Below are positions 45,441 to 57,530 of a stretch of DNA of 64,000 nt, piece by piece. The notes below the pieces were generated by a model. The model did not search any database. It was not told where the DNA came from and saw nothing but the letters and a program-made list of their open reading frames with translations. The DNA is from Otatea glauca (taxonomy: Eukaryota > Streptophyta > Magnoliopsida > Poales > Poaceae), in the NCBI GenBank assembly GCA_036346275.1, contig CM070722.1, positions 58,007,524 through 58,071,523 on the forward strand. The letters run 5' to 3'. Made by a program: the position numbers and the translations under genes. The number at the start of each line of letters is the position of its first letter. Positions within the stretch are counted from its first letter, which is position 1.

Positions 45441-45969
45441 GGGGCGTATATTATGCCATGGCCGCTAAGCTCGGCGCCCATTTGGCTATCCTTCCCGAGG
45501 CATCGCGATTGTGGATGATCTCGCCTAGTGGGGCGTGGTCACCACGGTGATGGCGTCTTGATCGAAGTAGTGAGCGAGTTTCCTCTTTGCGATGAGCACC
45601 GCGTGGAGTAACTTCGCACTGTGGTACCGAGTCTTGGACTCGGAAAGTACCTCATCGATGAAGTAGACCGCCGTTGTACCTTGAGCTCACGGCCTTCTTC
45701 CGCCGCTCCACCACGAGGGCCGCGCGACGACTTGGGTAGTGGCGGCGATGTAGAGGAGCAGCGGTTCACACGTGCCGGGCGACGGGGGATGGAGGCGAGG
45801 ACAGAAGGCCTTCAAGCGGGTGAGGGTCTCCCGAGCCTCGGTGTCCAATCCAAGCGGTCGGATTTCTTGAGCGGCTGTGAGAGCGGCATTCGCGTTCGCC
45901 GAGGCGACACGAACAGCTCAAAGCCGCCAGCATCCGGTCGACCGGACCCCTTTGAGGTTCTTGACCGGG

Positions 45970-46640
45970 CCCATCCTTGCGATCGCCGAGATCTTCTCTG
46001 ATTGGCCTCGATGCCTCGCTCGAGACGATGAAGCCTAAGAGCTTTCCTTTGGGGACCCGAAGACGCACTTCTGCAGGTTGAGCTTTATGCGAAACCGTCG
46101 AAGGTTCGCGAAAGTCTCTTCTAGGTCGGCGATAAGGTCGTCGACCTTCCCGGTCTTTACGACAATATCGCCGACATCGCCTCAACGCTTGCGGCCGATC
46201 CGGTCATTGAAGCACGCTTTGCATACATCGCTGGTATGTAGCGCCCGCGTTCTTGCCGAAGGGCATTGTGACATAGCGAACGAGCCGAACGGAGTGATGA
46301 AGGAAGTCGCGAGTGGTCGGACTCCTTTAGCGCAATCTGGTGGTAGCCCGAGTAGGCATCCGAGAAGGAAAGAGACTCGCACCCGTGGTGGAGTCGATGA
46401 CTTGGTCGATGCGAGTAAGGGAATGGGTCCTTGGGACATGCTTTGTTGAGACTCGTATAGTCAACACACATTCTCCATTGCCGTTCTTCTTTTTACAAGT
46501 CATGTGGTTGGCTAGCCACTCGTGGTGGCGCACCTCTTTCTGAACCACGCCGCCAAGAGTTTGGCGATCTCCTCCTATAACCTGCGCCTTTCCTCGTCGA
46601 GCGGCGCGGCGTTGGGCGGCCGGCTTTGAGCACAGTCGGA
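45970..46640 (-). pseudogene. Reverse transcriptase region of gypsy copy 2
   Basis: The minus strand reads MCVDYTSLNKACPKDPFPYS (46471) and, after a small frame change, SFSDAYSGYHQIALKESDH (motif A, about 46340). The catalytic box, YVDDIV in copy 1, is damaged: only VGDIVV can be read at about 46163-46180 and two bases upstream of it are missing. The enzyme would be inactive even if the frameshifts were ignored. Confidence 0.85.
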
Positions 46641-46949
46641 CGCTCAAGGAGTGCTCGGCGACCTCCTTTGGAATGCGGCATGTCGGAGGACCTCCATGCG
46701 AAGACATCTTTGTTGGTGCGGAGGAAGTCGACGAGCGCTTTCCTATTTGGCGGGAAGCGTGGCTCGACCAAGACGGTCTTGGTCGGATCACGAGGATCGA
46801 CCGTGACCTCCTTCGTGTCCTCGGCGGTTGAAGGATCCAGCCGATTTCTTTGGATTCGAGGGCGGACTCGGCGGCTTCCTTCTGAGCTTGTTGAGTTCGC
46901 AGAGGCAACGATCGCCGAGGCGAGCTCGCGCCGCCGCGCTTCGCGATTG

Positions 46950-47480
46950 AAGGCAAATTTGGAAAGACGATGCCGCTGTAATGACTCCATGCGGTCCGGC
47001 ATCTTGACTTGAGGTAGGCGTAGCTGGGGATCGCCATGAACTTGGCGTAGCATGGCCTCCCCAGGATGGCGTGGTAGGCGCCGGGGAAATCCACGACCTC
47101 GAAGGTGAGGGTCTCGGTGCGGAAGTTTCCCGGCTCCCCGAAGGTGACGGCGGTCGACCGCCTGGCGGATGGGCTTGTTGGCGGGATGACGCCATGGAAA
47201 GGTGCCTTGCTTGGCCGGAGGCTTGAGCGCGGGACCCCCATAGCGTCGAACGTCTCAATGTAGAGGATGTTAAGGCCGCTGCCCCCGTCCATCAGCACCT
47301 TCGTGAGGCGCTTCGTTCCGACGACGGGGCTGACCACCAGCGGGTACCTCCCGGCTGTGGGACGCGATCGGGGTGATCGGTCGATCAAAGGTGATCGGGA
47401 ACTCCGACCACCGAAGATATTGGGGGCGCCCGCGCGGCGGTGTGGACCTCGCGATAGCGAGCTTGAGTCGGCGCATCGGC
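46950..47480 (-). pseudogene. Aspartic protease region of gypsy copy 2 (domain frame intact)
   Basis: A 386-codon open frame (47487-46327) covers the whole protease. VLMDGGSGLNILYIETFDAM carries the catalytic Asp in a DGGS box at about 47289, then FRTETLTFEVVDFPGAYHAI and LGRPCYAKFMAIP, the flap and hydrophobic-Gly region. It is the best preserved domain in either copy. The polyprotein is nevertheless broken on both sides. Confidence 0.85.
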
Positions 47481-47559
47481 GTAGCAAGCGGATCCTCCGA
47501 AGATCATGAGGCGGCCGTCGGGCTCGGGGAACTCGTCGTCTGCCTTCTTCTCCGCCGTT

Positions 47560-48400
47560 CGCGGGGCCGCGGCGGGCTTCTTTCCTTTGCTTCGCGGCGT
47601 GGTGGGGACGCTAGAGAGATAGCGCCTCAGGACTTCGCAGTCCCGGTACTTGTGCTTGACGGAGAACCCATGGTTCGGGCATGGGCCGTCCATCAATTTC
47701 TCGAAGTGGTGGGCGACGGTCGGCCGCGCCTGCTGCTTGGCAGGGCGGTCGACCGTGGCGACCACTTGGGTCTCACGGATCCGCTTCCGTCGCTTAAGCT
47801 TGTCGGCGGTCGGGAGAAGACGATTTGGGCGCCGGGCTCTGCTGGGCCTTTCCTCCTTCGAAAATGGCCCTACGGCCTCCTCGCCGGGGCGTGGTTGGTG
47901 GCGATGTCGAGGAGTTCCTTGGTGGTCCTGGGCTTGAGGCAGCCCAGCTTGTGCACCAAGGCCTTGCAGGAGGTGCCGTAGATGAAGGCTCCCACGACAT
48001 CGGCGTCGGAGATGTCGGGGAGCTCGTTACTTGGCGGAAAACCGCCGGATGTAGTCCCGGAGGTTTCCACAGGCTGCTTGTTTGCAGCCTTCAGTCTCAG
48101 AGTTTCGAGGCGCTTGTAAGTGCCCTGGAAGTTACCGACGAAGAGATTCTTCAAGTCAGCCCAGTTCCTGACAGTTTTGGCGGCAGGTACTCGAGCCAGG
48201 CTCGAGCCGAGTCCGCGAGGTAGATGGGGAGGTACTGGATGATGAAGAGATCATCCGTCGCTCGCCCTGACCGACATGCGGCCGGTAATCTTGAGCCGAC
48301 ACACGGGTTGGTGGCCCGGTGTACTTGGCAATGTTGGTAGGCGCCGGAATCGGGCGAAAATCCGCTGGCGGATCCCCAGGCAAAAGCCCGTGGTCCGGAC
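47560..48400 (-). pseudogene. gag remnant of gypsy copy 2
   Basis: Minus-strand blocks are FRPIPAPTNIAKYTGPPTRV (about 48310), KNLFVGNFQGTYKRLETLRL (about 48150), ELPDISDADVVGAFIYGTSC with KALVHKLGCLKPRTTKELLD (about 47900-48030), and a Cys/His segment CPNHGFSVKHKYRDCEVLRR (about 47630-47690). These are the retrotransposon gag capsid domain and a degenerate nucleocapsid-like stretch. The frame shifts between them. Confidence 0.75.
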
Positions 48401-49483
48401 CATCGAGGCTCGGGCTGTGATAGTGGCGCTCACCATCCGCAACACGTGAGTGGCGGCGTCCTCGCCATCTTTCTTCGCGCCTCGAGGTGGCGCGGATGTC
48501 GAGGGCATTACCGAGGCGGCGCGCACCGGGTGCGTGAGGCTGGGGTGGTTCATGATGGGGTGCGGTCTTGGCGCACCAGTACCGGCTTCCATGGCGGTCG
48601 CGGGCCGATGGCCGGAAGTAGCGCGGTGTGGTAGGAGCCGGGCTCAGATGCATGTCTTTGCGGCGCGCGCTCCACCACCCAAGGTTCTCGTAGGTAGCTC
48701 GGCCTCCGGGTTTGCGGGCTCGGAAGGCCTCGGAGCGGCGTGCGGCCGCAGACCACGTTTTAGCTTGCGTGAGGAAAAAGCGGGGCGCCGGATTACGCCC
48801 CAACTTGTGGTGTTCTTGGCGCGCGCGTCGCGCGCCGCCAAAGACTTGCGCGGGCTCGGGCTCGTCTGCTCAGTCGGCTCGAGCCGGTCGAGCTCGACCT
48901 CTTCGCTCCTCCGGCTCTCCGCGTTGCGTTGGAGCTCGGCCACGGCGAGCTGGCGCGTTCAGCCTTCATGGTATTCCCCCTCCTGTGCCTCGGTCGCCGG
49001 ACGGGGACCGTCGTAGCCAGCGGTGGCTACGACCAAATCGGCCAGGTGCGCCACGTTGCACTCGCGAGAGTGCGCTGCGGCGCGGATACTCGCGTCGGGG
49101 CTGGGCCGTGGTGGAAGAGTCTTCCAAAGAACTCGTGGACGGAGGTTGGCATGTAGCCGACCATCGCCACTCGATCGCGAGCCTCTGAGGGGTGACATGG
49201 TCACCCGCCCGCCTCGGAGTTTTCGCCCGACCGCGCGCGAGCACTCCTCGGGTTCCGGCCGGGGCTGCAGGCGCCCAGCCGGAGCTTAGCGAATCGCCGG
49301 AGAGGGCGCCAAGCTCTCGTGGCGCTGTCTTCCGAGAGGCGGCGGGACGAAGCGTGAGCCCTCCGGGGGGTGGCGGAAGAGGAGGCCAGCGGATCCGGTT
49401 CCCGGCCTTGATCATGCCGTCGCGAGTGGGTGGATGCCATCGGGAGATAAACGAATCCGGAGATGGTGATGAAGACGCGCGAA

Positions 49484-49507
49484 GTCCCCTACAGCGCGCC
49501 AACCGCT
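49484..49507 (-). other. Primer-binding-site region of gypsy copy 2
   Basis: On the minus strand, right after the LTR, the sequence is agcggttggcgcgctgtagg. It is the same as in copy 1 and in the expected place for tRNA priming. The tRNA species is not assigned. Confidence 0.5.
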
Positions 49508-50369
49508 TGTTTTGGGGAGCGCCAAGTAAATTTGTAAGTCTAGGGGTCGCGCGTTCCACTCACTGAATGGTTAGACTCGGAGTCCAAGATGTATCTTGGT
49601 TCGGTGAAGGTCCCTACTCCGATTCGTGTGTGGTGGTATGGTATTACTCTTGATACAGATGATCGCACAAAGTTTTACAAGCGAGAATGCCAATGGCTTA
49701 GCGAGATGGGTTTGATAGCGCTCTCTCCTTTCTTGTTCTTGCTCGTTGCCCTCTCGATCGTTTAGCCCCGCCTCCTTTATCTGAAGGAAGGCGGGTTACA
49801 TCGAGTTAGGAGGAAAAGCGAGGCGACCTACGCTAGGAGCTCCGGTCCTTCGTCCTGTGGACTGGTCGCCACCCGTCTTGCCCATGCTGGGTTGGTAGCC
49901 TTGGTGGTCAGGGAGGTTAGGTATTTCCCGGGAAGTAGCGTACTTGCCCTCTGTGATCCTTGCGAATGCTGACGTCGAGGTGCGTGACGTTGGTGCTGCC
50001 TCGGGAGGGAGCGTGCGCTCGTGCTGTACGTGACTGGTTGATGGGGCTGGAAGCTTTGTCTTCTACAGTCACCAGATCTTCTTGGGAAGGAGCCACCTGC
50101 CCTTGTATAGTCGCTCTGATTGACCTTATTCGAGGGTACGTGGCGGTAGGCCGGTGAGGACCTGACACGCGGCACTCGGCGTTTGTCACCTTGGTTTGGT
50201 TGGAGTCGGGAGATCCCGCCCCGCCAAGATGGGGTCGGGAGCGCTGTCTGGTCGGATTCGCTTCCCCTGGCCGGTCGGGAGCGGATGCCTTGCGCGGTCT
50301 CGCAGGCGATTCGGTCGTCGGCGGGCCGGGCGCGGCCTGTTGGGGTATCCTTTTTATTAGTATTCGTCA
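49508..50369 (-). repeat. 5' LTR of gypsy copy 2
   Basis: It starts tgttttggggagcgcc (plus-strand left edge) and ends tattagtattcgtca, followed by the TSD. Length is 862 bp. A TG...CA structure is present. Confidence 0.92.
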
Positions 50370-50427
50370 ATTATCAACTTAGATTTGGAAAAGAAGATAT
50401 AGATTAAAAACATTCTCAGATCGCCAC

Positions 50428-50568
50428 CTTATTACGGATGTCATACACATAAGATTCCAATGCATTCTTCCTGTCTTTTGTTTGCTCCATGAGTTTATCC
50501 TGATAGGCCAGTTGTTCTTCCTCTTGACCTTCTAGCAATTCCTGATCTCTCGTTGCACCATAAATGGA
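50428..50568 (-). pseudogene. Hsp70-16/Hsp110-like pseudogene, upstream exon
   Basis: This 47-codon exon on the minus strand lies between TTTTAG|TCC and AAG|GTGGCG. It reads SIYGATRDQELLEGQEEEQL, then AYQDKLMEQTKDRKNALESY and VYDIRNK. KNALESYVYD is a hallmark of Hsp110-type chaperones (ATP-driven nucleotide-exchange partners of Hsp70). Both frame and phase continue into the exon at 35192. The exon itself is intact, but the gene is interrupted by gypsy copy 2 in the following intron and by an LTR in the preceding exon. Confidence 0.8.
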
Positions 50569-50768
50569 CTAAAAAAATTGACAAATCCTGCCATCGAATT
50601 GACCTTTCATTTCTTAACTTATCACCCTTTGTATGATAAAAGTTGAGGCACCTAGTTAGTTGGGCATAATTGAAAGATGAATTGTCAAAGTTTTAAAGTG
50701 GGTAGTACGTATTTCGACAGGAACTTTTCATACTCCAATTTCTTACTAAGTACTAATTCATAACCAAC

Positions 50769-50853
50769 CTGATTGCCCTTCTTATTCTTGCCTTTTCTTC
50801 TCCATTTTCTTGGATGCTTTGAGGATGTGGTACTCCTCCTGGTCCTCTTGATC
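50769..50853 (-). pseudogene. Candidate Hsp70-16-like exon half, split by an LTR
   Basis: Minus-strand sequence ending CAG|GTTGGT reads EDQEEYHILKASKKMEKKRQE with a following stop, or Lys/Arg-rich in another frame. Its left partner is 58982-59002 (LERMMQSD). The two halves become contiguous if the LTR insertion and one TGATC copy are removed. An acidic-to-basic linker is expected before the IYGA exon. The frame is not clean, so this part is tentative. Confidence 0.45.
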
Positions 50854-50959
50854 TGAAAGGACAGGGGATGTCGCCTAGAGGGGGGTGAATAGGCGAATTA
50901 AAATATTTAAAACTAAATTGCAACGGAATAAAAAATTTACAGCTAAATAAAATCTCCCG

Positions 50960-51150
50960 AGGGTCTAAGTCCGGAGTGTTCGGGACTTTTATCCGGATAC
51001 TCCGATATGTCCGGACTGTCCAGGGTCAGGAGTCCGGATACTCCGGATTGGACCCGAGGATCGAGTCCGAGTGTCCGGACTTATCTCCTGATACTCAAAT
51101 GTCCGGACTATCCGGTTGAGAGTCCTGATACTCGGATTAAGACCTCGAAA
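50960..51150. repeat. TCCGGA-rich motif cluster in the outer LTR (part 1)
   Basis: Repeated short blocks such as gtccggagtgt, tccggatactccg and gtccggact occur in both orientations. The second half of the cluster is at 57435-57530, on the far side of the nested insertion. Confidence 0.75.
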
Positions 51151-51564
51151 TGAGATTTTAAATCTCGCAATTTTCAACAATCTACTTGAATACAAAGGAT
51201 CTAAATGCTATCAGTACACAGGGATGATGTAGATCTAGAGCCAAACACAACAATAGAGTAGATCGGGCAATTTCAAGATTCAAAATCAAATACTAAAGCA
51301 AGAGTAAGAAGCAAACTTAGAGACGATGATTTTTCACCCGAAGTTCGGATCCTTGAGGGGATCCTACGTCTCCGTTGAGGCGGCTCGGTCACACTTGAGC
51401 CGGGGTCTCTTTCAACCCTCTTCCTCCCGATGTTGCACAAATGCACTCGTCGGTCTTCACTCCTTAGATTCCTTCCCTTACGGAGGCGGAACCGGCCTTC
51501 ACAAACTTCCCACGGCCAACCACATAAAGCTTCGGTGGCTCGTAGGCGACCTCCTAGCCGTCTA

Positions 51565-54500
51565 TGTAATGACCCCATTTTCACATAAATGCAAAAATGG
51601 AAATCTCATGTGCAAACAGTACTAGTCCCATGATCAGTAGCTAGTACGCACATTTACAACAATTGGAATCACAACCATACATCATTTTATTAAGGCGGAA
51701 GCTAATTTACATAATAATCTTACAATTCAGAGTTTATAGCAGCGGAAAGATTTAAGTCTTGTAGTGTGCCCATCCAATCCCTCAGGCAACTGACAAGGCA
51801 TAATCCCTAGAAAAACTTCATCGTTATCATTTCCGAATCCTGCGATAATTATGTTGCATCGGACTAATCTGATTCTTCACCTAAAAACAACAATTAAGCA
51901 AGGGTGAGTACTTTCGTACTCCGCAAGACTTTTGCAAAGCCTATGATTAAATGCAGGCCACTTCAAAGGAAAGGCTAATGGTTGCTTTGCATAAAGCTAT
52001 TTTGAAATGTAAATACAGAATAGTAGATTGAAAAACGAAATTGAAGTAAAAGCAATTTAATACTGAAAGTAACAGATTATAAGCATAAATAAATCTCATG
52101 TACCTGGGTATCATGACCATATTCACGAACCATTCCTACCGGTCTCAGGTAGAAATCTCGAGTAACCATTCCTACCAGTCCCAGGTAGAAATCCAGAGTT
52201 TTACGAAAATAAAAACAGCTAACTAGTGCTGGCGCACCAAGATTCCCATAATCGCGGGAACGACTTTTCGAAAAGTTTGACACTCTGCAGAGTTGTACAT
52301 CTTTACCCACAAGTCATGACCTTTTCCTTTTGCCGCATATTTCACGCACCTTTGGCGTAGTGGCCAGAATGTTCATGACGGAAACCTTTACATTATCTAG
52401 GCTAACTTTGCACCACCTGCGGTGACGCCAAACCCATACTATGGTGTATATATTTGCACATCACTGCACAATAATGATTAAGCATTTCCATAGTATGGCA
52501 TTCACCGTTGTATTAGCAAACGTGACTCCCAACACCTCGGTGTGGGCGCCCCTTCGAGCAAGCAGTCACTGAAGAAGCTCGTACTACTCCGGCCTACCAA
52601 TGTGCAAAGTTAAACCAAATAACTTAATTGGTTTAAGGCTGTCCCATACCAGCACTTGTGGTTGTACGGTAAATTCTTGGGTTTAACGAACACGTAGTTC
52701 GGTCCTTAATCTGATACGGGCAATAATCTCCACCCTACACTACGTACAAGTCCCTTGTACACCCGGCTATTGCCAATAATTGCCCGCATCAAAACCATAG
52801 TTTTATTTTCATTTTTGATCAAAATACCAACCATAAGATGGTCATACCCTTTTGAAAGTCATATCCAACATTTTTAATCGTATCCAAGTTTTATGTTTCT
52901 TTAAGCACGGCTAAGCATGTCACTAAATGTAAGTAACCCAGAGTGACATCAAATATTGTCTACGCTATTCTAGGGTTATCAAGGTTCACAAATCCATACT
53001 TATCAAGAGAGTTCTATGTGACAATAGGTATGACTACCAATACCCAAAATATAGCAGACTTTAATAAAAGTAAAGTATTCAGTAAAACATTTAATGAAAA
53101 CATTTATAAAATTGGGATCAATATGATCAAAGGGGGTGCTTGCCTTGCTTATTTTTATTGCTTACGATGAAGACAAAGCCACGGCTGACGGAGGTATCGA
53201 CGGAAGTAGTGACGTCGGATTCTACACGTCGTTAAATCAGAAATATAGCAAATATCCAACTTTAATAAGGGCAAAAAGAAAACAGACATAAAACCAAATA
53301 AAGATTCATTAAAGAAAACAGGAATATTTTAGGGTTCGGATTGAATTATTTCAAGATATTTTGATTTAGATAATTATACAAACATATTGTTAATGTCTTA
53401 TGATAAAGAAAGTATGGTTTCTTTGATAGATTATCTATTCTTGATTTACGAATTCAAGAGGCTAAAATTATGAATTCTTGTATTTATAACTTCGAATTAT
53501 AGATGCTAAAATTATTTGGATTAATAAGATTTAACATATTTGACAATTGAGCTAAAAGCCATAAATGAATAGCACTTAATCCTTTTTAATTGATTTTGCA
53601 TAAGAAGTGACTTTGAATTTGTTAGATCCATTGAACTAAGTTATTGGATTTATTCCTAGTTTTTAATAAGGTTCTGGTGATACAAATTACATATTTGTTT
53701 ATTATTTCAAAGTTCGCTTATTCATATAATTGAGTTCGTAGAACTTAGTACTTAAGGTTATTTGGCTATTAGGATTTTATATGCAAAACATGATGAAATA
53801 GGATTATTTCTTTAGAATATGATAGTCTATACTTTGAAGAACATTCTTATGCTGATTTCATACATTTTAGTGTTTAGACGAGACATTATATTCATTGTTG
53901 AAAAAGCTTATATGATATTAAAGATTAGATGATCTTATTACTTAAGGGTATTGGGTTAACAGGATTCAGATGTAAAGCAAGTTGAAAATAAAATATTTTT
54001 CTAGATTACGGTAGTACATATCTTAAATATGGTTTCTAAACAGATCTTTATAAAATTGGTATCAAGACGAGATGTCTTACAAGCTATTGAAAATGCTTAA
54101 TTAGTTTTGTAGTTTACACGATATCAGTTCAGTTTTAGTTCTTAGTTTGCGACTAATCCTTACATGATTATTCATTCATTTTCCTGACATTAGCATGGAG
54201 CATTACTAAGATTGTTTTAAAGTTGATTTCACAATATTTTGCTTTTATCCGAGATGTTTTCCATATAATTAAACATTAAGACTTGATATGTACTTAATTC
54301 AAATTGGCACAATCATGAGGTATTCTTGCATAACAGGGGTACTATGGTTTTATTGAAGATCTTGGAATCACTTTACCATTATTTGAACTGTATGCTTTAA
54401 ATTATATTTATTTTTAACTTCTATACATTTGAAAGTAATCTATCTTTCAAATTTAATTTAAACTAGATTCAATTCTAAATATTTTTGTATATCCGAGTAG

Positions 54501-57141
54501 ATTACTAATTTTTAAACACACAGAGACTGATTTGACATGAATTGAACTATTTTTGCAAAAGATATTCGTATTTGAATATTTATCATATTGGAAACAACTT
54601 ACTTTAGAAAATGATGTGAATAAAGTCTAAGTCTAAATAATTTTACATATTCAGGTTCCTGAGGAGTTAAGGTTTCTAACAAAATTGATTTTATTCAAAT
54701 TGGAGTATATTTGCAGAAGTTCCACATATGGCATTCTTTTGATCCTTTTCTTTAAATTGAATTTAAAATTTAAATATAGTTCATTTCCAAAATATTTTTG
54801 CATATTATGAATCTACAGGATTTATCATGAATTTATAAATTTATTTCATTTCATTTGGATTGATGGTTCAAAAGATATGAGCAAAAGAATGTATTCGGTT
54901 TTAGGAAAATATAGAAAATAGAAAATTTACCAAAAGAGGAAAATACGCTTTCACCTCGGAAATACGCTTTCGCTTGGGACTTGGTCAATGAAGTCTTGTG
55001 CGGACTCGCAAGGCCTGATGACTTGAGCGCACGAGTCATCGACAAGGTGGCTGCCACTTTGTCGGCGACCCGACAGTGAGGCGGCGACCGGCTTCGCCGC
55101 GGCGAGTACCGGAGCCGGTGAATGGACTTCACCTTGAGCACTAGGGTATCCATGCGAACCTAGGGGAGGTGCTAGCTTAGTCGGAGATGGCCGGAGTTGC
55201 TCTGCCACCGGAGGGAGGTGGCGGAGGAGATGGGGCTCGCCGGAGAAGAAGATGAGCTCGGCCACTGAATGGGTAATGATTCGAGCATCAAGGTGGCCCA
55301 ATAGTTCCATTTTTGTGGTTGAATCATTTGGAGAAGCACTGAGATGAGCTGCCACCGTGCGAGGTAGCTGCGGCGGAAGAGAGGCGGCATGGCGGCTCGC
55401 CGGAGAAGGATAGCTTGAAGTGAAGGTGGGGGAAGGTGCTAGGAGTTATGAAGTAGCTCCAGGTTAGATAGTTCGAGGTAAGGTTCGGCGAATTGCTGAA
55501 ATTGGGTTTTCCCTTTCTGACCTTGCCGAGTTGGAGAAGACACGGCAGTTTTGTGCGGAGTTTTGGCAGATGGGTGAGCTGAGGGGAGAGCCAAGGTCTA
55601 GCCGAAGTCTTGAAGGGTTTAAATAGACGAAGTAAGGCGGTGAGCACAGGATTTGAACATGGAAGGAAATGGCGGCGGAGCACGCGCAAGTCTTTGCTGC
55701 CGTGGCGGCAATTCTTTTGAAGAGATGGTTGTCACGACAGACTTTTGACAAGATGGGTAAGTCGGTGAGACAGCAATGCCATTTGCCTACCCATATCGTG
55801 CCGTGGCAGGGAAAATCGCAGTAAAACCTCGCCGTGACAGAGAATTGGCAAGAGGCGGCAATAGGCGGAGGTTTTGGGATTTCTTTGATGCAAGGTATGG
55901 CAAGCTGGCAATGGTGAGGTGACAAGAGGAGTAGCAGATCGGCGTCTTGGGCGACGTGAATTGCGGCTGGGAAGCGATAAGCAAGGAAAGCGAAATGGTT
56001 TGGTGGCTCGGGAAAGACAGAGAAAGGGGAAGAAAGAAGAAGAAGGAGGAAGAAGGTCTGACCAATGGGCCCGGGGTCCACATGGCAGTCAACGAAAGTG
56101 ATGGAAATCGGCAAGGTTAGCTGTAGCAAGTGGTCCCACCAGTCAGTGAAGGGCAAAGGTAAAATGGAGGAAGACTCTGGACAGCTCGGGATAGATTCAT
56201 TGGATTAGGTCATGAAACCGACTCAATATTTTGAGAGGATTTTTCCAGAGGTCGGCAAGGTAAATATAAGGATCCAGTAAAAATTTTAGATAAAAATTAT
56301 TGATATAAATATTTATAAAAATCTGACAATGCACTGTTGTGGATTTTGGCTGATTCTTATTTTTATTTAATTTAAGATAAAAAAAAGTTTATTATTTTAT
56401 GAAAATTTTTATTAACGTCTAAAATGTCATTATTGACATTATATAAAATTTTAAGATTTTTATATTTGATATTGAAATTTTAATAATTCTGACATTGAGA
56501 TTTTCAGCTTTTCCAATAGTCTGTTTTTGAATTTCTAAAAATACTAAATGATGGGATAAACTCTTGATATTTTTACCAGACATAGATAAGACAAACATGT
56601 TGGCATGGTTAAAATTTTAACTCAGGTTAAGTTAATATAACTTCTGAAGAAATCTTGCAACTTCAGATTTTTGATTATCTTTTCATGATTACAATATCTT
56701 TTCTTTTATTTAATGTGTTCAGATCACTTTTGACAGCATGTCAAGGTCTATGACAGTTACTAATATTTTAATATTATTTTTGCAGATTTTTATTGTTATG
56801 GTGTTTTTATCTTTTTACTTTTACCATTTTACCATTTCAATAGATATTACTTTTCTTTTTAGAGCAAAATTCAAGAAGAACCAATAATTCAGAAAACTCA
56901 GAAAATTCAAATTCAAATTAAATATTACATCTCAAATTTATGTTTATATTTTGTTTGTTTTGGAAGAAATAGTTTTAATGAAGGAAATATTCTTTTCTTT
57001 TAAAATTAGAATACAAGAAAAAGAGGAAAAGATATTTATTTTAAACCAAAATCTTGATTCCAATTGAAATTTTTATTCAATTCCATTTTTAAATTTTAAA
57101 CTTTTTATTTTTCATATTTTTGAATTTTACGGGATGTTACA
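51565..57141 (-). mobile_element. LTR-only insertion (inner), 5.6 kb, nested
   Basis: The plus strand runs from tgtaatgaccccattttc to gaattttacgggatgttaca; on the minus strand it reads TGTAACATCCC...GGGGTCATTACA. The perfect TSD GTCTA is at 51560-51564 and 57142-57146. No gag-pol motif and no internal copy of either terminus was noticed, so it is either a very long solo LTR of a gypsy (Tekay/RIRE-type) family or a LARD-like non-autonomous element. A GC-richer segment at about 54950-56200 contains a 230-codon minus ORF without recognisable domains. The left part (51700-52200) has leader-like sequence with two copies of ccattcctacc(g/a)gtc. Confidence 0.85.
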
Positions 57142-57434
57142 GTCTAGGAGTCATCAACCTCCAAGAATAACAAATGCTCACGAAGAATAAGCTTGAAGAT
57201 GAAATCAAGTGCTCAATCAACTCAAAACTCACTCAACCTAGCACCTCACTCCTCAAACTCTTCTCAACCCTTCTCACAAAGGGGATCACTTAGATCTAAG
57301 GGTAAAGAGGTGTTTTGGGGGCTCAAGAACAAGGGTATAGCACCTCTAATCAACAGGGTAAAAGCCTCTTCAAAATGAGGGAGGATGGGGCTATAAATAG
57401 AGCCCCCAAAAACTGGCCGTTGGAGACAGCTGCG

Positions 57435-57530
57435 CACAACCCGGAGTATCCGGATGTATAACCCGGACACTCTGGACTAATTCAACCCGGAGTGTCCGGA
57501 CTCAACACCGGATACTCCGGATTGTCCGAA
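57435..57530. repeat. TCCGGA-rich motif cluster in the outer LTR (part 2)
   Basis: The same motif family as at 50960-51150 (cggagtatccggatgt, ggatactccggattgtccg). It was on the same LTR before the nested insertion. Confidence 0.75.

Larger units (their letters stand above)
35206..50369 (-). mobile_element. Complete Ty3/gypsy retrotransposon, copy 2 (15.2 kb)
   Basis: The element is read on the minus strand. 5' LTR 49508-50369, primer-binding region, gag, protease, RT, RNase H, integrase, an antisense plus-strand ORF region (39.8-43.0 kb), a 51-bp tandem array (36.9-39.0 kb) and 3' LTR 35206 to about 36049. The TSD is perfect: ATTAT at 35201-35205 and 50370-50374. The insertion lies in an intron of the Hsp70-16-like pseudogene. 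The domain order is Ty3/gypsy. Size, antisense ORF and repeats before the 3' LTR suggest the Tat lineage (inference). All coding frames carry short indels, so this copy is non-autonomous today. Confidence 0.95.

Noticed and set aside
55464..56156. 230-codon minus-strand ORF as a membrane protein gene
   Set aside because: It is inside a TSD-flanked LTR-type insertion, without recognisable domains or codon bias.
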